A stretch of 64,000 bases of DNA. Origin: Biomphalaria glabrata (taxonomy: Eukaryota; Mollusca; Gastropoda; Planorbidae). The stretch is taken from positions 15,212,666 through 15,276,665 of the forward strand of contig NC_074712.1 of the NCBI RefSeq assembly GCF_947242115.1, written 5' to 3'. The notes under the pieces are model-generated. The model saw only the letters and a list, made by a program, of their open reading frames with translations, was not told the origin of the DNA and searched no databases. Shown here in pieces: positions 60,601 through 64,000 of the stretch. The number at the start of each line of letters is the position of its first letter. Position 1 is the first letter of the stretch. Made by a program: the position numbers and the translations under genes.

Positions 60601-63333
60601 CTGGGCAATTTTAAAGTCAAACTGTCACTTATAAATCTAGTCAGATATAATTCATAGATCAGTTTCCACAATTTTCAGACCTTACCTCATTTGTAAGAAC
60701 TTTTTTTTTTTATACATAGGAAATACTTTTGGATTAACATTTATTACATGCTAGCTAAAAGCACTAACTTTGTCATGCTGGTGATATGATGCCCACTTTC
60801 AGGGCTTCACTTCACAAATCAAATATTATTACAATAGCCACCTTTTTCTTGGAGATGAGCTACTTTCTCTGTTTAAAATGGATATTAAACAAATGCAAAT
60901 CTCAATTCAATTTCACTCTCAGTCATATTCTCTGTAAGGCAAATAGGTATGTTTTAATGGATCTAGAATGAGGACCACTGTTTATTCATGAGAAAGTGGG
61001 TAACGCAGGGCAGTTCTGTCGCTCATCCATGGGAATTTTGTAAAGAAGAGTAGTTTTGTTGCCCATCCATGAGAATATGGTAAAGCAGAGCAGTTCTGTA
61101 GCCTATCCATGCTACATTTAAACAGATATTTTAAGTTTCTGTTTTGCCCTAATGTAATTCAGATTTTGTTATTGGAGACACAAGATCTCAACAGAGAAAT
61201 AATATTCCAATGTGGAACACTTTTTTTTTAAAAAGCTGCATGTATTCTAAATATATTCATACTAGAAACTGAAATGAACTTCTAAATTCTATAACGCTAT
61301 TTAAATGCATGAAAATGCCTTGAAAGTTCTTTATTAGAGCTAGTGTGTTAGCTAACTCAAAGTTAGAATTTCTTTCTGTAAGTTTCACCTTATCTGTGTT
61401 GATAATATAGTATCTCATTATGTGAGGATGATAATTTTATACTTACTTTTAAGATGCACAATTATCTCCAGGCTTTGAAATTTTAGGTTTGAGCTTATAA
61501 CAGTGTGTGCAAACTGATCAAATAATGAACTATTGCTAGTAATTTTAAATATAGTTTGTTTGAGATCTTTGCTTAAATGTGCGCCTCACTTATTCTCTGT
61601 CCATAGAAACATCCTGTTAAACTATGCAGTGGCCAACCCTTCCATGGGCTACACACAGGGCATGTCTGACTTGCTGGCCCCAGTCCTTGCAGCCATTCAG
61701 CAAGAGGTAGAGGCCTACTGGTGTTTTACTGGGCTCATGACTAGGACAATATTTGTTAGCTCCCCTAGAGACAGTGACATGGACAAGCAGCTAGTAAGTT
61801 CAAACCTGCCTTGATAAGCAGATTGCCTTTGTAATTAAATTCTCTGCTTTTCTTTTTGGTTTTGTTGGTTTAAACATGACCATGACAGGAAAAAGATTTC
61901 ATTTTGCTCATGGATATGGTGATCTGGAAGTAGGGAGCAGGGGGGAAGAAAAGATAAAAAACACATCTTGTAAATTAGTTATGTTCTGGAAAAGAAATTT
62001 GAAAGGAGCAAGTATCAACAAAAAGAGGGGGGGGGGGGGGAGTATGAGTTAAAGAGAGAGATAATCATGAATAGCCAAATTTTGGGACAAAATAATACAT
62101 TTATGATTGTGGTAAACCCAGCTTGACTGTACACATAATTTTAAAATATATCAAATTTCTTTAACTTGTGTCTCATTGAAAAAGTAATACAAATTAATGT
62201 TGGGTGAAAATTTCTCCCTCAAACTTAATATAATTGTGAAGAGAACATTTTAGAAAATAAATAGCAATTATACATATAAAAATGTATTTTAATACAGCAT
62301 TATTATAAATGTTCCAAAAGATAATCAATGTTATCTCATTTCCATGCTAGAACTTTTGTAACAATGTTATCTCTTGTTCCCATGTTAGAATTACTTGAGA
62401 GAACTTTTACGGGTAACACTTCCCAAATTTCAATATCATCTAAAAATGCTTGGTCAAGATGCCATGGAACTCCTTTTTTGTCACAGGTTGGGCAATGTTT
62501 CTTTTGATGTAGTTAATAATTTAGTTGTTAGATGATTTATTTTCCAAGTTGTTTTTTTATAATGGCACAAATTTAAAGCCTAAAAAGTATTAACTTAAAC
62601 TAATTTTTGTACAGATGGATTCTTCTGTGCTTCAAGCGTGAGTTTTGTGAGGCTGATGCTCTGCGTATCTGGGAAGCCTGCTGGGCCCGCTACCAGACTG
62701 ATTATTTCCACCTGTTTGTATGTGTGGCCATAGTAGCCATATATGGTGATGATGTTGTGGAACAGAGGCTCCCGGCTGATGAAATTCTGCTTCACTTCTC
62801 TAGCCTGGCCATGCACATGAATGGAAGACTAGTGCTCAAAAAGGTGACTATTTACTTAGTGTTTTTCTTTGCTATTATCTCTGTGCCATGGTTCTGGTGT
62901 AAGATTTAGCACTGTCCTATTGTCAAAATGTTGTAAGTTCAAATATATGTTTTTGGTGTAAAATTTATCGTTGTTCTATATGTGCAAATGTCAAATGCTT
63001 GTGAGGTTGAAAACATATTATTGTTTTCAAAGTTGAGATTTTATTGTAAAACATTTACACACAGTCTAAAAATATCAGGATGTCAGTAGTTTTAGAATCT
63101 TTGTGAGATTATAAATGTTTCCATGTTTTCAACTGTTTCAGGCTAGAGGGCTGCTTCATGAGTTCAGGAAGAGAGTGAAGATACCGTGCTCTCTGCATGG
63201 GCTTTGTTCACAAGTCCATGCTGGCATGTGGGACAGTGGTCATGTGCCTACAGTGGAATGTATAGGTCACTTAGGGGATGAAGTTTGTCCATACAACAGC
63301 ACGCCCAGCTCACCTGTGTATGGAGATCAGTAA
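51654..63333 (+). CDS. TBC1D16: TBC1 domain family member 16, Rab GTPase-activating protein, complete, 13 coding exons
   Basis: Coding exons: 51654-51848, 52301-52937, 54074-54351, 56908-57082, 58108-58290, 58744-58916, 59306-59473, 59859-60007, 60434-60568, 61607-61793, 62389-62486, 62615-62843, 63142-63333. They sum to 2,799 bases, 932 residues, in phase throughout (human about 767). The N-terminus has DGEIIYCKNNVCVHPP, nearly as in the vertebrate protein. Residues about 66-470 are a Ser/Pro-rich linker, longer than in human. REQLCGVFSVDLGQMRSLRL and ASRESQYKILHFHNGGLDKL follow. The TBC domain spans about 604-870: AIFFGGLDASIRHDVWPFLL, EKDVVRTDR with the Arg finger at R678, GYTQGMSDLLAP with the Gln finger at Q715, FVSSPRDSDMDKQL, RIWEACWARYQTDYFHLF, AIVAIYGDDVVEQ. 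Both fingers are present, so GAP activity is expected. Mammalian TBC1D16 acts on Rab4A/Rab5 in endosomal recycling. The acceptor of exon 3 is pyrimidine-poor, the least certain junction. Confidence 0.95.
53233..53293 (+). mobile_element. 3' tail of a type B SINE
   Basis: GATGACCTTTACATCAGCTC followed by ACAGGTCTGAACTGGGAACT parallels the tail of the copy at 5526-5790. The rest is missing. Confidence 0.4.
53436..53462. repeat. (TTA)n microsatellite
   Basis: A run of about nine ATT triplets in TBC1D16 intron 2. Confidence 0.9.
54632..55046 (+). mobile_element. Solo LTR of an LTR retrotransposon
   Basis: Begins TGTTGTAACC and ends GTTACAACA, giving TG...CA ends with a 9-base inverted repeat. 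It is flanked by a 4-bp direct repeat ATAT on each side. AAATAAATACAG near 54980 is a possible polyadenylation signal. About 415 bases, with no internal region, so it is the relic of LTR-LTR recombination. The superfamily is not determined. Confidence 0.7.
55737..56299 (+). mobile_element. Solo LTR of a second LTR retrotransposon family
   Basis: Begins TGTCACGAGTC and ends ATCATCACA, about 563 bases, flanked by identical 5-bp repeats CTGTT at 55732-55736 and 56300-56304. A TATA-like AGTATAAATTA is near 55950. It is unlike the LTR at 54632 in sequence. No internal region is present. The family is not determined. Confidence 0.7.
56330..56730. other. GC-rich insert of unknown type in TBC1D16 intron 3
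   Basis: About 400 bases clearly richer in G+C than its surroundings (CTGGCGCCTTAACC, GGCTGGCTACCCACCTAGG, CCTGCGACGCCGCTGACCCC, CCACGAGTCCATAGTCGC). It has no terminal repeats or recognised coding motif. It resembles, from memory, a dispersed gastropod repeat, but no second copy is in the window. Confidence 0.45.
57122..57600. other. TBC1D16 intron, nothing seen
   Basis: AT-rich intron sequence, starting with a T run near 57123-57144. Confidence 0.5.
57625..57985 (+). repeat. Minisatellite with alternating 20- and 23-bp units
   Basis: Units GGCCTAAAAACTAGAAGTTG and a form with CTGTAGAAG in place of CTAGAAG alternate. A multi-unit block is repeated twice (about 57650-57780 and 57790-57910), then five or more uniform 20-bp units follow. 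It lies in TBC1D16 intron 4. Confidence 0.93.
60985..61112 (+). repeat. Degenerate tandem repeat, about 47 bp, 3 copies
   Basis: The shared frame is CATGAGAA.GTGGGTAA.GCAG, GCAGTTCTGT and CCATCCATG, three times, in the intron between TBC1D16 exons 9 and 10. Confidence 0.75.
61794..62388. other. TBC1D16 intron with a 14-G tract
   Basis: The G tract is at 62027-62040. No mobile element recognised. Confidence 0.5.
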
Positions 63334-64000
63334 AAGAATGCTTGCTGACCATTGGACATATTACTTTTGTTAGCTAGTAAGATTGTTGCTCAAGAGATCC
63401 TGAATGAGAGTGTCATGAAAGTTAAAGGTGGATGTTTGACTTAGTAGGCAACTGTCTCTGAAGCCTTTGTGGAGTTCAATTAATAGAACCCAAATTATCA
63501 GTCATTTTATTTTGAAATTTGCATGAACTCATCAACTACTGAAGGTGAAGGCCATATTATGCTAACCAATTCTTTGTGATTGGCCTATCTTTAAAATTGA
63601 ATCATTAATATACTAGATATATATATATATAATTTCCACCCCACCTTTTAGTGTTATTATGGAAATCAGCATACAGTCCTAATAAATAATTATTTTGTGT
63701 TCTGTCCGTCCGTAATATTTTAGCTATGAGGCCTCATCAAAGGTCGGTTTCATCTCAATTTGCTGTTTTAGCAGTGTCTTTTAAAGCATTCTATTATCTT
63801 AAATGATTCCAGATGTTTCTCTTTCATAATAACCTTTTTCTTTCTCCCTTTCTTAGTCTGTTACTTTAAATGTGCCATGTGCTAGCCGATTTCAGAGCGT
63901 GCTAACACACTCACTTTCATTTGGAGGAAATATGAACTTCCTTCATGTTTCCATCATGTAGTTTGATTTGCACTCATCTTAAAATGTCTGATAAATTTAG
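63334..64000 (+). other. Downstream of TBC1D16: probable 3' UTR
   Basis: No coding sequence follows the stop at 63331-63333. AATAAA at 63681-63686 is a candidate polyadenylation signal, which would give a 3' UTR of roughly 370 bases. The rest shows nothing I recognise. Confidence 0.45.
63681..63686 (+). promoter_or_regulatory. Candidate polyadenylation signal of TBC1D16
   Basis: AATAAA, about 350 bases downstream of the stop codon, on the coding strand. Confidence 0.4.

Overview
The window is AT-rich metazoan genomic DNA with intron-bearing genes, tRNA-derived SINEs, non-LTR retrotransposon tails, hAT-type DNA transposon remnants, solo LTRs and many minisatellites. The gene content and the style of the dispersed repeats suggest a gastropod mollusc, probably a freshwater pulmonate. 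That placement rests on recollection of repeat families, not on a search. I recognise three protein-coding genes, all by aligning split exons to remembered vertebrate orthologues, with reading phases checked across every junction.

Left part (1-12 kb): the 3' five coding exons of a phospholipid scramblase (PLSCR family) lie on the minus strand (1333-8959). The N-terminal exon is not found. Its introns hold a 16-bp minisatellite, a 26-bp minisatellite just upstream of the first visible exon, three kinds of SINE, a deleted hAT transposon with long inverted ends, and a nonautonomous hAT-like element with a perfect 8-bp target duplication.

Middle (12.16-20.73 kb): a single 8.6-kb block of a 22-bp pyrimidine-rich minisatellite, with higher-order repeats of 1,736, 682 and 507 bp. 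Because the unit has no stop in any plus-strand frame it yields very long spurious open frames. I do not regard these as genes.

22.4-44.9 kb, minus strand: a complete 23-exon CCDC40 orthologue (1,140 codons plus stop; the human protein is about 1,142 residues), encoding the axonemal coiled-coil protein that with CCDC39 sets the 96-nm repeat of motile cilia. Its introns carry LINE 3' fragments, a rearranged CR1/Jockey-like LINE in intron 1, SINEs and several minisatellites. Two of these minisatellites are tandem copies of a 5' splice site itself.

51.6-63.3 kb, plus strand: a complete 13-coding-exon TBC1D16 orthologue (932 codons plus stop), a Rab GTPase-activating protein with intact Arg and Gln fingers. 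Intron 3 holds two solo LTRs and a GC-rich insert. CCDC40 and TBC1D16 are divergent (head to head) across about 6.7 kb, the same order and orientation I recall for human 17q25.3, so this looks like a microsynteny kept from the bilaterian ancestor. I found no prokaryote-type system, CRISPR array, rRNA or functional tRNA gene.
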